Origin: Citrobacter sp. R56
Lineage (GTDB): Bacteria > Pseudomonadota > Gammaproteobacteria > Enterobacterales > Enterobacteriaceae
Assembly: GCF_016811995.1 (NCBI RefSeq)
Contig: NZ_CP069159.1
Span: 3,038,001 to 3,102,000, forward strand
DNA: 64,000 nucleotides
Direction of reading: 5' to 3'
Part shown: one piece after another, positions 19,510 to 29,568 of the stretch
Position numbering within the stretch: the first letter of the stretch is position 1
Layout of the letters: each line of letters starts with the position of its first letter
Program-made: the position numbers and the translations under genes
Notes under the pieces: generated by a model
The model's database searches: none
What the model was told of the DNA's origin: nothing
The model's input: only the letters and a program-made list of their open reading frames with translations

Positions 19510-19794
19510 CTTATCTTTACCGAAAAAATCGCGCAACGCGTTTTTCTTTACGCTCACGGTTTTTGGCGAACTGCGTAGCAAAATGTGCCGTTATCCTTTG
19601 CTCTGTAAACGGCAACAACAAGAACTGTAAATGCATAATCCGAATTTATTAATAATCAATAAGTTATTTGTCATTCAATATTTTTGATTAACGCCGTCAA
19701 TTCTATTCGATTTTATCTCTCGCTAAATAACGTGATACTTATCACATCGACGGAACATCGTCTTACTAACAGAATAACCTGCGAGAAATTAACT

Positions 19795-20055
19795 ATGAAA
19801 ACCATCAAATATGCTGTTGCCGCTATCGCTCTGTCTGGACTCTCTTTTGGCGTTTTCGCTGCCGAGCCGGTAACGGCTGCACAAGCACAAGACATGAATA
19901 AAATCGGTGTAGTTTCTGCGGAAGGCGCCACTACCCTGGACGGTCTGGAAGCGAAACTGGCTGAAAAAGCCGCTGCTGCTGGCGCAAGCAGCTATAGCAT
20001 TACCTCTGCATACAGCAACAACAAAATGAGCGGTACTGCGGTTATCTACAAATAA
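19795..20055 (+). CDS. ybiJ: Periplasmic DUF1471 protein YbiJ
   Basis: An 86-residue YdgH/BhsA/McbA-family protein matching E. coli YbiJ. Signal peptide residues 1-22 (MKTIKYAVAAIALSGLSFGV, FA), then the DUF1471 core (KIGVVSAEGATTLDGLEAKL, ending MSGTAVIYK). The exact function is unknown; relatives respond to copper, acid or peroxide stress. ATG 19795 is chosen because the signal peptide starts there. The long upstream gap (19510-19794) is AT-rich and should hold its promoter. A strong terminator follows. Confidence 0.9.
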   Translation: MKTIKYAVAAIALSGLSFGVFAAEPVTAAQAQDMNKIGVVSAEGATTLDGLEAKLAEKAAAAGASSYSITSAYSNNKMSGTAVIYK

Positions 20056-20122
20056 TTTTTTGTCTGTATGCCAACAGACGCCCTGCTCCATCCCTCATAG
20101 ACCTGTGTGTTACCCTTTGTTT

Positions 20123-20152
20123 GCCCGTCCACCACTGGACGGGCTTTTTTTT
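20123..20152 (+). terminator. Terminator of ybiJ
   Basis: GCCCGTCCA, loop CCAC, TGGACGGGC (9-bp stem) followed by eight T. This is a textbook intrinsic terminator; ybiB converges from the right at 20164. Confidence 0.9.
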
Positions 20153-20163
20153 ACCTGAATCCG

Positions 20164-21132
20164 TTAAAAACTCTGACCAACGCGTGCCAGACCGTCTGTC
20201 AGTGTCTCCACCTCGCCAGTTGCCACCAGACAGCAGGCCATTTGAATTTTCAACGCGTCAGGAACCGGCTCGCTACCCATCAGACAGCGCTCAATCCAAC
20301 GCGCCGTGGTTTCTGGATCTTTCGCGACAGGCAGTGGCACCGGCTCCTCGGGCATCTCACGTTGACGATCCACAATCACCTGCACTCCACGCTTATCGAT
20401 CAGGCTAATTTGCGGGCAGCGCTGCGGATTGGCGTACACTTCCCCTTCGGTGCCATGCATCAGCAGACTGCGTCCGCCAATGTCACCAAAGAACTTCGCC
20501 ACACGTGGGACATATTCCGGATGAGAAACGCTGGCGAGACGTAAGGCGGCATCTTCTGCAAAAGGCGTCGCCAGCTTCGCCAGCGTGTGTGCACTGTTAC
20601 GCACCCCCATTCGCCAGCGCATCGCCAGCTGTTTTTCCAGCGGCGGGCACAGTGTGCCGACGGGAATGAACACCGGTTGGTGTCCGTCGAGTTTTGCCTG
20701 CGCCTGACCGACGCTCAGGGTCGGCGTAATTCCCAACAGTTCAAAAATGGTTTCGGTCAATACGCGAGTCGGATCTTCGCTCACCCCGTGAACCACCACC
20801 GGAAAACCCAGTTTACGCAGCAGGATAGCCAACAGCGGCGTCAGGTTCGCCTGTTTACGCGCCCCGTTATAGCTGGGGATCACGATAGGCATCGGTTTTG
20901 CCACTGGCGGTGTCAGACGAATAGTGTGCTTCTGCATCGCTTCATAGAAGCCCAGCATTTCGGCTTCGCCCTCTCCTTTAATGCGCAGCGCAATCAGTAC
21001 GCCGCCCATTTCCAGGTCAGGGACTTCCCCCTTTAGCATATGGGTATACAGGCCGCGTGCGGTGTCCTGGTCCAGATCGCGGGCATGATTTTTACCTCGC
21101 CCAACCTCTTTGATGATTTTGCGGTAATCCAT
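20164..21132 (-). CDS. ybiB: TrpD2-like DNA-binding protein YbiB
   Basis: A 322-residue protein with the fold of anthranilate phosphoribosyltransferase (nucleoside phosphorylase class III, for example GEVPDLEMGGVLIALRIKGE). E. coli YbiB lacks that enzyme activity and binds nucleic acids; it is induced in the SOS response with dinG. I chose ATG 21132 (MDYRKIIKEVGRGKNHARDL) with AAGGAG upstream. It follows dinG by 29 bp on the same strand and should share its LexA-controlled promoter. Confidence 0.9.
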   Translation of the reverse strand: MDYRKIIKEVGRGKNHARDLDQDTARGLYTHMLKGEVPDLEMGGVLIALRIKGEGEAEMLGFYEAMQKHTIRLTPPVAKPMPIVIPSYNGARKQANLTPLLAILLRKLGFPVVVHGVSEDPTRVLTETIFELLGITPTLSVGQAQAKLDGHQPVFIPVGTLCPPLEKQLAMRWRMGVRNSAHTLAKLATPFAEDAALRLASVSHPEYVPRVAKFFGDIGGRSLLMHGTEGEVYANPQRCPQISLIDKRGVQVIVDRQREMPEEPVPLPVAKDPETTARWIERCLMGSEPVPDALKIQMACCLVATGEVETLTDGLARVGQSF

Positions 21133-21161
21133 CGAAAACTCCTTGCGGGGTGCACACACCA

Positions 21162-23306
21162 TTAGCGCCGTCTGCGGCGAGTCGCTTTTGCTTTTGTTTT
21201 TACTATAACGTCTGGCACGACAGGTTGCTCTATCGGAAAAATGGGTAACGCATTCAGTAAACGCTTGCCGTAATTTTTGGTCAACAGACGCTTGTCGTAA
21301 ATCACCACTTCCCCCCAGCAGCCGTGGCTACGGATCAATCGCCCCACCTGTTGGATTAAATTAAACGACGCGCTGGGCAAACTCTGCACTTCAAAGGGGT
21401 AACGGTTCAGGCTTTTCAGCCACTCCCCTTCGGTGATGACCACCGGGCTGTCGATGGGCGGGAAAGCAATCTTGTGAATATGTACCTGGGTGAGCAAGTC
21501 GCCTTTCAGATCCAACCCTTCCGCAAAAGATTGCAGACCCACCAGCACGCTGCGTTCGCCATTTTCCACCCGCTTGCGGTGCAACTCCACCAGCCGGTAT
21601 CGCGGCTGATCGCCCTGAACTAACAACAGCAGACGTAAATCCGTCACATGCTCAAGAAACCGTTGCATCGCCCTGCCACTGGCAAACAATACCAGCATGC
21701 CCTGGTGTTTTTTGCTCTCAAGCGCCTGACGAAAATAGGCCGCCATCTCCGCAATATGTTGCTCTTCGTTATCGATAAGCGGCTCATACTGCATTTGCGG
21801 TATGACGATTTTCCCCTGTTCTACATGGTTGAAGGGCGAGTCGAGGGCCACGAAACGGTCGCCCGCTTTCTCCTTCAGTCCACTCATCTCCTGCAAGCGA
21901 GAGAAACTGTTCAGCGAACGTAGCGTGGCGGAGGTCACTACAATATGCGGCACGCTGCGCCAGAGCAGCCTTTCCAGCTGATCGCTGACGCGGATCCCGA
22001 CACAGTGAAACCAGACGTGCATTTGCCCGTCGCGCACATCACGGGTGGCCCATTTGGAAACCGGCGCGCCGGACGATTGCGCCAGCGACGCCAGACGCCA
22101 CAGCTTGCTTTGCGCTTCGAACATGCCCAACGCACGGTTCATCTGCAAAATCACCCGATGCAGGCGAACGATGTCGTGGGTGCCGGTTTTTTCACTGAGA
22201 TCGTTGAGAAACAGTTCCGCCAGCCCGCGCAACATTTCGGTGAGTTTCGCCAGCCGCTGACAAATCTCCATCACCTCTGCGGGCAATTCGCCCATTGAGA
22301 AGCGATGCTCCGCCTCCTGGGTGGCGGGCATATAAAGATTCAGAATCGCATTCAGCGAGGCAATCAGTTCATACAGCTCTTCGCAGTGCGCGTTCAGACG
22401 CTCAGGGATAGCCAACGGCGGCGTGGTTTTTGGCCGAAACTGTTCCAGACAGGTCGCCACCAGTTTGCTAAACAGATCGAGTTGCAGGCGATACCAGGGC
22501 GCCGTGATTTCAGCACTCATTTCCAGCGCATCGCGTGCGACATCGGGCAGATGATGCCCTTCATCCAGCACCAGCAGCAGATTTTTCGGATCCGGCAAAA
22601 CCGCTTCGCTCTCCATTGCCGCCATCACCAGCGCATGGTTTGCCACCACCACTTCGGCTTCCTGGATCTCACGGCGCGCCACAAAGAACGGACATTCGCG
22701 GTAATAGTGGCAGTTACGGTTGAGGCAGCCGGCTTTGTCGGTGCTCAGACGCTGCCACAGTGAATCATCAATGGCGATATCGGTATGATCGCGTAAACCA
22801 TCCCACTTGTAGCTGTCCAGATCGCCCTTCAGCCGGGCGCAGCGTTTTTGCTCTTCCTGATTGTTAGGTGTGAGTTCATCGTCAAGAAACGCCAGCAGAT
22901 CCTGTTGGTCAGGTTCGGTGCTGGCCAACGCTGCCAGATTGCGCGGACACACATACCGCCCACGCCCAAAGGCGGCGGTGAACTTAAGATCGGGAATAAT
23001 TTTTCGCAGCAGGGGAAGGTCTTTGCTGTAAATCTGATCCTGCAAAGCCACGTTGGCGGTACTCACCACCAGCGTTTTTTGTTCTTCGCGCGCGATGGCG
23101 ATACCGGGGATCAGGTACGAGAGGGTTTTCCCGACGCCGGTCGGCGCTTCGATCGCCAGATGCCGTCCGTCTTCCCCGGCCAGCGTTTTAGCGACGTCAG
23201 CAATCATCTGCCGCTGCGGCGCACGGGGAATAAAGTCGGGGATCTGTTCCTGAAGCGCCTTATACCAGGCAGCAATTTGCGCTTTTAGCGCAGCGGTCAA
23301 TGCCAT
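21162..23306 (-). CDS. dinG: ATP-dependent iron-sulfur DNA helicase DinG
   Basis: A 714-residue superfamily 2 helicase (XPD-like) that unwinds DNA 5' to 3' and resolves R-loops and D-loops. Walker A is APTGVGKT at 54-61 and Walker B is DEGH at 248-251. The four cysteines of the redox-sensitive iron-sulfur cluster are Cys120, Cys194, Cys199 and Cys205, all at E. coli positions. The C-terminal motif VI is QQVGRLIRS. A LexA-type box precedes it by about 15 bases, and ybiB follows in the same direction. Confidence 0.96.
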   Translation of the reverse strand: MALTAALKAQIAAWYKALQEQIPDFIPRAPQRQMIADVAKTLAGEDGRHLAIEAPTGVGKTLSYLIPGIAIAREEQKTLVVSTANVALQDQIYSKDLPLLRKIIPDLKFTAAFGRGRYVCPRNLAALASTEPDQQDLLAFLDDELTPNNQEEQKRCARLKGDLDSYKWDGLRDHTDIAIDDSLWQRLSTDKAGCLNRNCHYYRECPFFVARREIQEAEVVVANHALVMAAMESEAVLPDPKNLLLVLDEGHHLPDVARDALEMSAEITAPWYRLQLDLFSKLVATCLEQFRPKTTPPLAIPERLNAHCEELYELIASLNAILNLYMPATQEAEHRFSMGELPAEVMEICQRLAKLTEMLRGLAELFLNDLSEKTGTHDIVRLHRVILQMNRALGMFEAQSKLWRLASLAQSSGAPVSKWATRDVRDGQMHVWFHCVGIRVSDQLERLLWRSVPHIVVTSATLRSLNSFSRLQEMSGLKEKAGDRFVALDSPFNHVEQGKIVIPQMQYEPLIDNEEQHIAEMAAYFRQALESKKHQGMLVLFASGRAMQRFLEHVTDLRLLLLVQGDQPRYRLVELHRKRVENGERSVLVGLQSFAEGLDLKGDLLTQVHIHKIAFPPIDSPVVITEGEWLKSLNRYPFEVQSLPSASFNLIQQVGRLIRSHGCWGEVVIYDKRLLTKNYGKRLLNALPIFPIEQPVVPDVIVKTKAKATRRRRR

Positions 23307-23320
23307 GAGAAAACCTGAAA

Positions 23321-23340
23321 TACTGTATAAACAGCCACTA
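23321..23340 (-). promoter_or_regulatory. LexA box of dinG
   Basis: On the plus strand TACTGTATAAACAGCCACTA. One half (TACTG) is consensus, and the other (CACTA in place of CAGTA) is degenerate. The E. coli dinG box is degenerate in the same half. It lies 14 bases from the dinG start, overlapping the promoter or leader. Confidence 0.65.
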
Positions 23341-23372
23341 TTGTGGCACTTTCCTGGACGGGTCGCAAAAAG

Positions 23373-23395
23373 AAAAACCCGACCATTCGGTCGGG
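23373..23395 (-). terminator. Terminator of rhlE
   Basis: CCCGACC, loop ATTC, GGTCGGG; on the minus strand it is followed by TTTTTC. It lies 16 bases past the rhlE stop and just upstream of the dinG promoter. Confidence 0.85.
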
Positions 23396-23411
23396 CTTCC
23401 CGTTTACTGCA

Positions 23412-24803
23412 TTACTCTGCCGAAGACAGTCTGCGCGGACGGCGTGGCGGGCGCGGCTTATCGCTCGCCGGTTTCGCATCACCTGACCGGCGCGAAGGTT
23501 TGGCCCCGGCTTTAGGCGCACTACCTTCTGAACGACGCGGTTGCTGCTGACCACGGCCTGCACCGCCCTGACCTTGCCCCTGTGGGGATCGGCCACGACC
23601 GCCGCCGCCGCCGCCACCACGTTGCTGCTGGCGACCGTTTTGAATCGGCTCTGCTTTAATGGACGGGTCCGGCTCATAGCCCGGCAGCGCGATACGCGGG
23701 ATCTCTTTTTTCAGCAGTTTTTCGATGTCACGCAGCAGTTTGTGTTCATCAACACAGACCAGCGACAGCGCTTCACCGGTTGCCGCCGCACGCCCGGTAC
23801 GACCGATACGGTGGACGTAATCTTCCGGCACGTTCGGCAATTCATAGTTCACCACATGCGGCAACTCTTCAATATCCAGGCCACGCGCTGCGATATCCGT
23901 GGCGACCAGTACGCGAATGTCACCGGATTTAAAATCAGCCAGCGCACGCGTACGCGCCCCTTGCGATTTATTGCCGTGGATGGCCGCGCTACGAATGCCG
24001 TCTTTATTCAACTGCTCCGCCAGGTGGTTAGCGCCATGTTTGGTGCGGGTGAAGACCAGCACCTGCCGCCAGTCGCCCTGACCAATCATCTGCGACAGCA
24101 ATTCACGTTTGCGTTTCTTATCAACAAAATGGACGTGCTGCGTCACCTGCTCGGACGCCGTGTTACGACGCGCGACTTCGATTTCCAGCGGATTACGCAG
24201 CAATTTTTCAGCCAGCGCTTTGATGTCGTCGGAGAAGGTCGCGGAGAACAGCAGGTTCTGACGTTTCGGCGGCAATTTAGCCAGCACACGACGAATGTCG
24301 TGGATAAAACCCATGTCCAGCATGCGGTCAGCTTCATCCAGCACCAGAATTTCAATCTGATCCAATTTGACGGCGTTTTGATGTTCCAGATCGAGCAAAC
24401 GGCCAGGGGTTGCCACCAGCACGTCTACGCCGCCACGCAGTTTCATCATCTGCGGGTTGATGCTTACCCCGCCGAAAACCACCAGCGAGCGAATGTTCAG
24501 GTATTTGCTGTAATCCCGCACGTTCTCGCCAATTTGCGCGGCCAGTTCACGGGTTGGAGTCAGGATCAACGCTCGTACCGGGCGACGTCCCTTAGCATGC
24601 GGTTCATTGGAAATAAGATGCTGCAGCAGCGGCAGCGTAAAGCCCGCTGTCTTACCCGTACCCGTTTGCGCACTGGCCATCAGGTCACGGCCTTGCAGCA
24701 CCGCAGGGATCGCCTGCTGCTGGATAGGGGTGGGTTCACGGTAGCCCTGCTCTGCAACGGCGCGCAAAATATCAGGATTTAAACCCAGGGAATCAAAAGA
24801 CAT
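23412..24803 (-). CDS. rhlE: DEAD-box RNA helicase RhlE
   Basis: A 463-residue ATP-dependent RNA helicase involved in ribosome maturation and RNA turnover. Motif I is AQTGTGKT at 45-52, motif II DEAD at 156-159, motif III SAT near 188, and motif [11 protein letters not shown] near 335. The C-terminal tail from about residue 390 is rich in Gly, Arg and Gln ([12 protein letters not shown]) and would bind RNA. It is slightly longer than the E. coli protein because of this tail. It diverges from cecR, whose palindromic operator lies in the shared region; E. coli CecR is known to regulate rhlE. Confidence 0.96.
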   Translation of the reverse strand: MSFDSLGLNPDILRAVAEQGYREPTPIQQQAIPAVLQGRDLMASAQTGTGKTAGFTLPLLQHLISNEPHAKGRRPVRALILTPTRELAAQIGENVRDYSKYLNIRSLVVFGGVSINPQMMKLRGGVDVLVATPGRLLDLEHQNAVKLDQIEILVLDEADRMLDMGFIHDIRRVLAKLPPKRQNLLFSATFSDDIKALAEKLLRNPLEIEVARRNTASEQVTQHVHFVDKKRKRELLSQMIGQGDWRQVLVFTRTKHGANHLAEQLNKDGIRSAAIHGNKSQGARTRALADFKSGDIRVLVATDIAARGLDIEELPHVVNYELPNVPEDYVHRIGRTGRAAATGEALSLVCVDEHKLLRDIEKLLKKEIPRIALPGYEPDPSIKAEPIQNGRQQQRGGGGGGGRGRSPQGQGQGGAGRGQQQPRRSEGSAPKAGAKPSRRSGDAKPASDKPRPPRRPRRLSSAE

Positions 24804-24997
24804 AACTACTCCGAACCGCCCCGACCGTTCCCGGTGTAGTTTTCAGGGAGATACTCGCAAAAGAGATGACAAAAACCACAGTGTCATGAAGGGGCGGAGT
24901 GTAACAGTTTTTGTGACGTACCGCATAAATTATCCCGGAGCGTACCTGAAACAAAATAAAGCGCCGGGCTGGACAAGCGTAAAAATCAGTCATAATG

Positions 24998-25017
24998 TTA
25001 ATCAATCGATTGATTAA
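24998..25017. promoter_or_regulatory. Probable CecR operator
   Basis: TTAATCAATCGATTGATTAA is a perfect 20-bp palindrome, 15 bases before the cecR start codon in the rhlE-cecR divergent region. Size, symmetry and location fit a TetR-family autoregulatory operator. It would control cecR-ybhGFSR and possibly rhlE. Confidence 0.75.
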
Positions 25018-25032
25018 TACTTAGGTCATGCC

Positions 25033-25710
25033 ATGAATACCTCAACCATGACGACCAAAGGCGAGCAGGCGAAGAGCCAGCTGATTGCCGCTGCCCTTGC
25101 GCAGTTCGGTGAATATGGCCTGCATGCCACCACCCGCGATATCGCCGCGCAGGCCGGGCAGAATATCGCCGCCATTACCTACTATTTTGGCTCAAAGGAC
25201 GATCTCTACCTCGCCTGCGCCCAGTGGATTGCCGACTTTATTGGCGGGCAGTTTCGCCCCCACGCCGAGGAGGCGGAACACCTCTTCGCCCAGCCGCAGC
25301 CCGATCGCGGTGCGATGCGCGAACTGATTCTGCGCGCGTGTAAGAACATGATCATGCTGCTGACCCAGGAAGACACGGTGAATCTCAGCAAATTCATCTC
25401 ACGCGAGCAGCTCTCGCCAACGGCGGCCTATCAACTGATACACCATCAGGTTATCGCCCCACTGCATACCCATCTGACGCGGCTGATTGCGGCCTATACC
25501 GGCAGTGATGCCGAAGATACCCAAACCATTTTGCATACCCATGCGCTGTTAGGGGAAGTGCTGGCGTTTCGTCTGGGAAAGGAAACGATCCTCAAGCGCA
25601 CAGGCTGGTCGCAATTTGATGAGGAGAAAACTGCGCTGATTTACCAGACGATCACCTGTCATATCGATCTCATTCTGCAAGGTTTAACGCAAAGGAGTCT
25701 GGACTCATGA
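25033..25710 (+). CDS. cecR: TetR-family repressor CecR
   Basis: A 225-residue TetR/AcrR regulator, matching E. coli CecR (YbiH), which affects sensitivity to cefoperazone and chloramphenicol through ybhGFSR and rhlE. The helix-turn-helix occupies about residues 28-56 ([20 protein letters not shown], then [10 protein letters not shown]), followed by the DUF1956-type ligand-binding domain. The stop overlaps the ybhG start (ATGA). A perfect palindrome lies just upstream. Confidence 0.92.
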   Translation: MNTSTMTTKGEQAKSQLIAAALAQFGEYGLHATTRDIAAQAGQNIAAITYYFGSKDDLYLACAQWIADFIGGQFRPHAEEAEHLFAQPQPDRGAMRELILRACKNMIMLLTQEDTVNLSKFISREQLSPTAAYQLIHHQVIAPLHTHLTRLIAAYTGSDAEDTQTILHTHALLGEVLAFRLGKETILKRTGWSQFDEEKTALIYQTITCHIDLILQGLTQRSLDS

Positions 25711-26702
25711 AGAAACCCGTCGTTATCGGACTGGCCGTAGCGGTGCTTGTCGCCGTGATTGCTGGTGGAACGTGGTGGTACCAAAGTCGGCAGGATAACG
25801 GGCTGACGCTGTATGGTAATGTGGACATTCGCACCGTCAATTTAAGCTTCCGCGTCGGCGGCCGACTCGCTTCACTGGCGGTTGACGAAGGCGATACCAT
25901 CACCTCCGGGCAGGTGCTGGGCACACTCGATAAAGCGCCGTATGAAAACGCATTAATGCAGGCCAAAGCGGGCGTCTTAGTCGCAAAGGCACAGTATGAC
26001 CTGATGCTGGCAGGCTATCGCGATGAAGAGATTGCCCAGGCCGCCGCCGCCGTCAAACAGGCGCAGGCCGCCTTTGACTACGCGCAGAACTTTTATCAGC
26101 GTCAGCAGGGATTGTGGAAAAGCCGTACGATCTCCGCCAACGATCTGGAAAACGCCCGCTCGTCCCGTGACCAGGCGCAGGCAACGCTGAAATCGGCGCA
26201 GGACAAACTGAGCCAGTACCGCACCGGTAACCGCCAACAGGATATCGCCCAGGCGAAAGCCAGCCTTGAACAGGCGCAGGCGCAACTGGCGCAAGCCGAA
26301 CTCGACTTGCAGGATACCGCACTGGTCGCTCCCTCTGACGGGACGCTGTTAACCCGCGCCGTGGAGCCGGGCAGCATGCTGAATGCTGGCGGCACGGTTC
26401 TCACCCTCTCGCTGACGCGTCCGGTCTGGGTTCGCGCCTACGTCGATGAGCGTAACCTGAGCCAGGTACCGCCGGGTCGAGAAATTTTGCTGTATACCGA
26501 TGGCCGCCCCGATAAGCCCTATCACGGCAAAATCGGTTTTGTTTCTCCGACCGCAGAATTCACCCCGAAAACCGTCGAGACCCCGGATCTTCGCACCGAT
26601 CTGGTTTATCGCCTGCGCATTGTGGTAACGGACGCCGATGATGCGCTACGCCAGGGAATGCCAGTGACACTGAAGTTCGGTAATGAGGCGCGGCATGAAT
26701 GA
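25707..26702 (+). CDS. ybhG: HlyD-family membrane fusion protein YbhG
   Basis: A 331-residue periplasmic adaptor anchored by an N-terminal hydrophobic helix (residues about 4-24). A long Gln/Ala-rich coiled-coil hairpin spans about residues 85-215 ([33 protein letters not shown]), flanked by lipoyl-like and beta-barrel domains ([39 protein letters not shown]). It should link the YbhFSR ABC pump to an outer-membrane channel such as TolC. It starts inside the cecR stop and overlaps ybhF by 8 bases. Confidence 0.92.
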   Translation: MKKPVVIGLAVAVLVAVIAGGTWWYQSRQDNGLTLYGNVDIRTVNLSFRVGGRLASLAVDEGDTITSGQVLGTLDKAPYENALMQAKAGVLVAKAQYDLMLAGYRDEEIAQAAAAVKQAQAAFDYAQNFYQRQQGLWKSRTISANDLENARSSRDQAQATLKSAQDKLSQYRTGNRQQDIAQAKASLEQAQAQLAQAELDLQDTALVAPSDGTLLTRAVEPGSMLNAGGTVLTLSLTRPVWVRAYVDERNLSQVPPGREILLYTDGRPDKPYHGKIGFVSPTAEFTPKTVETPDLRTDLVYRLRIVVTDADDALRQGMPVTLKFGNEARHE

Positions 26703-28431
26703 CGCCGTCATTACGCTAAACGGACTGGTTAAACGCTTCGCGGGAATGGAAAAGTGCGCCGTGGCTCCGCTCGACTGCACGATTCACGCGGGCTATGTCA
26801 CCGGGCTGGTGGGGCCGGACGGTGCCGGGAAAACCACCCTGATGCGGATGCTAGCGGGACTACTGAAGCCCGACGGCGGCCAGGCTTCGGTGATTGGTTT
26901 TGATCCGATTCGCGACGACAGCGCGCTGCATGCCGTGCTCGGTTATATGCCGCAAAAATTTGGCCTGTATGAAGATTTGACCGTCATGGAGAACCTTAAC
27001 CTCTATGCCGATCTGCGCAGCGTCACTGGCGAGACGAGAAAAAAAACGTTTGAGCGTCTGTTGGAATTCACCTCGCTCGGCCCATTTACCGGGAGGCTGG
27101 CCGGTAAACTCTCTGGGGGTATGAAACAGAAGCTGGGGCTGGCCTGTACGCTGGTCGGCGCGCCAAAAGTTCTGCTGCTCGATGAACCCGGCGTCGGCGT
27201 GGACCCGATTTCACGACGCGAGCTGTGGCAGATGGTGCATGAGCTGGCGGGTGACGGAATGCTGATTCTGTGGAGCACCTCGTATCTGGATGAAGCCGAA
27301 CAGTGTCGCGACGTGCTGCTGATGAACGAAGGTGAACTTCTCTATCAGGGCGAACCGACGGCACTGACGCAAACCATGGCGGGCCGCAGTTTCTTAATCA
27401 GCAGTCCGCAGATAAACAACCGCAAGCTGTTGCAGCAGGCGTTAAAACTGCCGCAGGTCAGTGATGGCATGATTCAGGGGAAATCCGTTCGCCTGATCCT
27501 GAAAAAAGAGGCCACGGCTGACGATATTCGCAACGGCGAAGGGATGCCGGAAATCGCGATTGATGAAACTGCGCCTCGCTTTGAAGATGCGTTTATTGAT
27601 CTGCTCGGCGGAGCGGGAACGTCAGAATCCCCGCTTGGCGCAATCCTGCATACGGTAGAGGGAACGCCCGGCGAGACGGTGATTGAAGCAAAGCAATTGA
27701 CCAAAAAGTTTGGGGATTTTGCCGCGACCGACCAGGTGAATTTTGCCGTCAAGCGTGGAGAGATTTTTGGCCTGCTCGGCCCCAACGGCGCGGGGAAATC
27801 CACCACCTTTAAAATGATGTGTGGTCTGCTGGTGCCGACCTCTGGTAAAGCGCTGGTCCTGGATATGGATCTGAAGGTCAGCTCGGGCAAGGCGCGTCAG
27901 CATTTGGGCTACATGGCGCAAAAATTCTCCCTCTACGGCAACCTGACGGTGGAGCAAAACCTGCGTTTCTTCTCCGGCGTCTACGGTCTGCGGGGACGCG
28001 CGCAAAACGAAAAAATTGCGCGGATGAGCGAAGCCTTTGGTCTGAAAAGCATTGCGTCGCATGCCACTGATGAACTGCCTCTGGGATTTAAACAGCGCCT
28101 GGCGCTGGCCTGCTCGCTGATGCACGAACCGGATATTCTCTTTCTTGATGAACCAACCTCAGGCGTAGACCCCCTAACCCGCCGCGAATTTTGGCTGCAT
28201 ATCAATAGCATGGTCGAAAAAGGCGTGACGGTCATGGTCACCACCCACTTTATGGATGAAGCGGAATACTGTGACCGTATTGGGCTTGTGTATCGCGGGA
28301 AACTGATCGCCAGCGGCACCCCGGATGACCTGAAAGCGCAGACCGCCGACAACGACACGCCGGACCCGACGATGGAGCACGCGTTTATCACCCTCATCCA
28401 CGACTGGGACAAGGAGCATACGCATGAGTAA
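26695..28431 (+). CDS. ybhF: Double ABC transporter ATPase YbhF
   Basis: A 578-residue protein with two fused ABC ATPase domains. Walker A motifs are GPDGAGKT at 40-47 and GPNGAGKS near 361. The first signature is LSGGMKQ; the second is degenerate (LPLGFKQR). Walker B motifs are [11 protein letters not shown] and [11 protein letters not shown]. With the ABC-2 permeases YbhS and YbhR and adaptor YbhG it forms a drug-efflux system, reported in E. coli to export tetracycline. ATG 26695 is chosen because it matches the E. coli start ([11 protein letters not shown]). It overlaps ybhS by 8 bases. Confidence 0.93.
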   Translation: MNDAVITLNGLVKRFAGMEKCAVAPLDCTIHAGYVTGLVGPDGAGKTTLMRMLAGLLKPDGGQASVIGFDPIRDDSALHAVLGYMPQKFGLYEDLTVMENLNLYADLRSVTGETRKKTFERLLEFTSLGPFTGRLAGKLSGGMKQKLGLACTLVGAPKVLLLDEPGVGVDPISRRELWQMVHELAGDGMLILWSTSYLDEAEQCRDVLLMNEGELLYQGEPTALTQTMAGRSFLISSPQINNRKLLQQALKLPQVSDGMIQGKSVRLILKKEATADDIRNGEGMPEIAIDETAPRFEDAFIDLLGGAGTSESPLGAILHTVEGTPGETVIEAKQLTKKFGDFAATDQVNFAVKRGEIFGLLGPNGAGKSTTFKMMCGLLVPTSGKALVLDMDLKVSSGKARQHLGYMAQKFSLYGNLTVEQNLRFFSGVYGLRGRAQNEKIARMSEAFGLKSIASHATDELPLGFKQRLALACSLMHEPDILFLDEPTSGVDPLTRREFWLHINSMVEKGVTVMVTTHFMDEAEYCDRIGLVYRGKLIASGTPDDLKAQTADNDTPDPTMEHAFITLIHDWDKEHTHE

Positions 28432-29557
28432 CACCGTACTCTCCTGGCGCCGGGTGCGCGCCCTGTGCATCAAAGAAACGCGCCAGATCGTTCGCGATCC
28501 CAGCAGTTGGCTGATTGCGGTGGTGATCCCGTTGCTGCTGCTGTTTATTTTTGGCTACGGCATCAACCTCGACTCCAGCAAGCTGCGGGTGGGGATCCTG
28601 CTTGAGCAGCAGAGTGAAGAGGCGCTCGACTTTACGCACACCATGACGGGCTCACCCTATATCGACGCCACCATCAGCGATAACCGTCATGAGCTTATCG
28701 AAAAGATGCAGGCCGGGCGCATTCGCGGTCTGGTGGTGATCCCGGTCGATTTCGCTCAGCAAATGGCGCGGGCCAATGATACCGCCCCGATTCAGGTGAT
28801 CACCGACGGCAGCGAGCCGAACACGGCAAACTTTGTGCAAGGCTATGTCGAGGGGATCTGGCAGATCTGGCAAATGCAGCGGGCGGAAGATCGCGGGGAA
28901 GAGTTTAAACCGTTGATTGACGTACAGACCCGCTATTGGTTTAACCCGGCCGCCATCAGCCAGCATTTTATTATCCCGGGGGCGGTCACCATCATTATGA
29001 CGGTGATCGGCGCCATCCTCACCTCACTGGTGATCGCGCGCGAATGGGAACGCGGCACCATGGAAGCGCTACTTTCCACCGAAGTCACCCGCGTGGAATT
29101 ACTGCTGTGTAAGCTGATCCCCTATTACTTCCTCGGGATGCTGGCGATGCTGCTCTGTATGCTGGTTTCGGTGTTTATTCTCGGCGTGCCGTATCGCGGT
29201 TCGCTGTTGATCCTGTTTTTTATCACCAGCCTGTTTTTACTCAGCACGTTGGGGATGGGACTGCTCATCTCGACCATTACCCGTAACCAGTTTAACGCCG
29301 CCCAGGTCGCGTTGAACGCCGCCTTTTTGCCCTCGATTATGCTGTCGGGGTTTATCTTCCAGATCGACAGCATGCCTGCAGTGATCCGCGCGGTGACGTA
29401 CATTATTCCGGCGCGCTATTTCGTCAGTACCCTGCAAAGCCTGTTTCTGGCCGGTAATATCCCGGTGGTGCTGATGATCAACGTCCTGTTTTTAATCGCG
29501 TCGGCAGTCATGTTTATTGGTCTGACGTGGCTCAAAACCAAACGTCGGCTGGATTAG
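28424..29557 (+). CDS. ybhS: ABC-2 type permease YbhS
   Basis: A 377-residue ABC-2 permease with one N-terminal membrane helix (about residues 25-45), a large extracytoplasmic domain, and five C-terminal helices from about residue 180. The conserved [20 protein letters not shown] segment precedes the third helix. It pairs with its paralogue YbhR in the YbhFSR efflux pump. The start overlaps the ybhF stop by 8 bases, and ybhR follows after 11 bases. Confidence 0.93.
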   Translation: MSNTVLSWRRVRALCIKETRQIVRDPSSWLIAVVIPLLLLFIFGYGINLDSSKLRVGILLEQQSEEALDFTHTMTGSPYIDATISDNRHELIEKMQAGRIRGLVVIPVDFAQQMARANDTAPIQVITDGSEPNTANFVQGYVEGIWQIWQMQRAEDRGEEFKPLIDVQTRYWFNPAAISQHFIIPGAVTIIMTVIGAILTSLVIAREWERGTMEALLSTEVTRVELLLCKLIPYYFLGMLAMLLCMLVSVFILGVPYRGSLLILFFITSLFLLSTLGMGLLISTITRNQFNAAQVALNAAFLPSIMLSGFIFQIDSMPAVIRAVTYIIPARYFVSTLQSLFLAGNIPVVLMINVLFLIASAVMFIGLTWLKTKRRLD

Positions 29558-29568
29558 GGGAGAAGAGC

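Noticed and set aside
23541-24782. 413-codon open frame on the plus strand
   Set aside because: It lies wholly opposite rhlE, has low-complexity His/Gln/Arg composition and no ribosome binding site; it is a shadow of a GC-rich gene.
26683-26694. Upstream start for ybhF adding MRRG
   Set aside because: The start at 26695 matches the known E. coli N-terminus; the extension lies inside ybhG.
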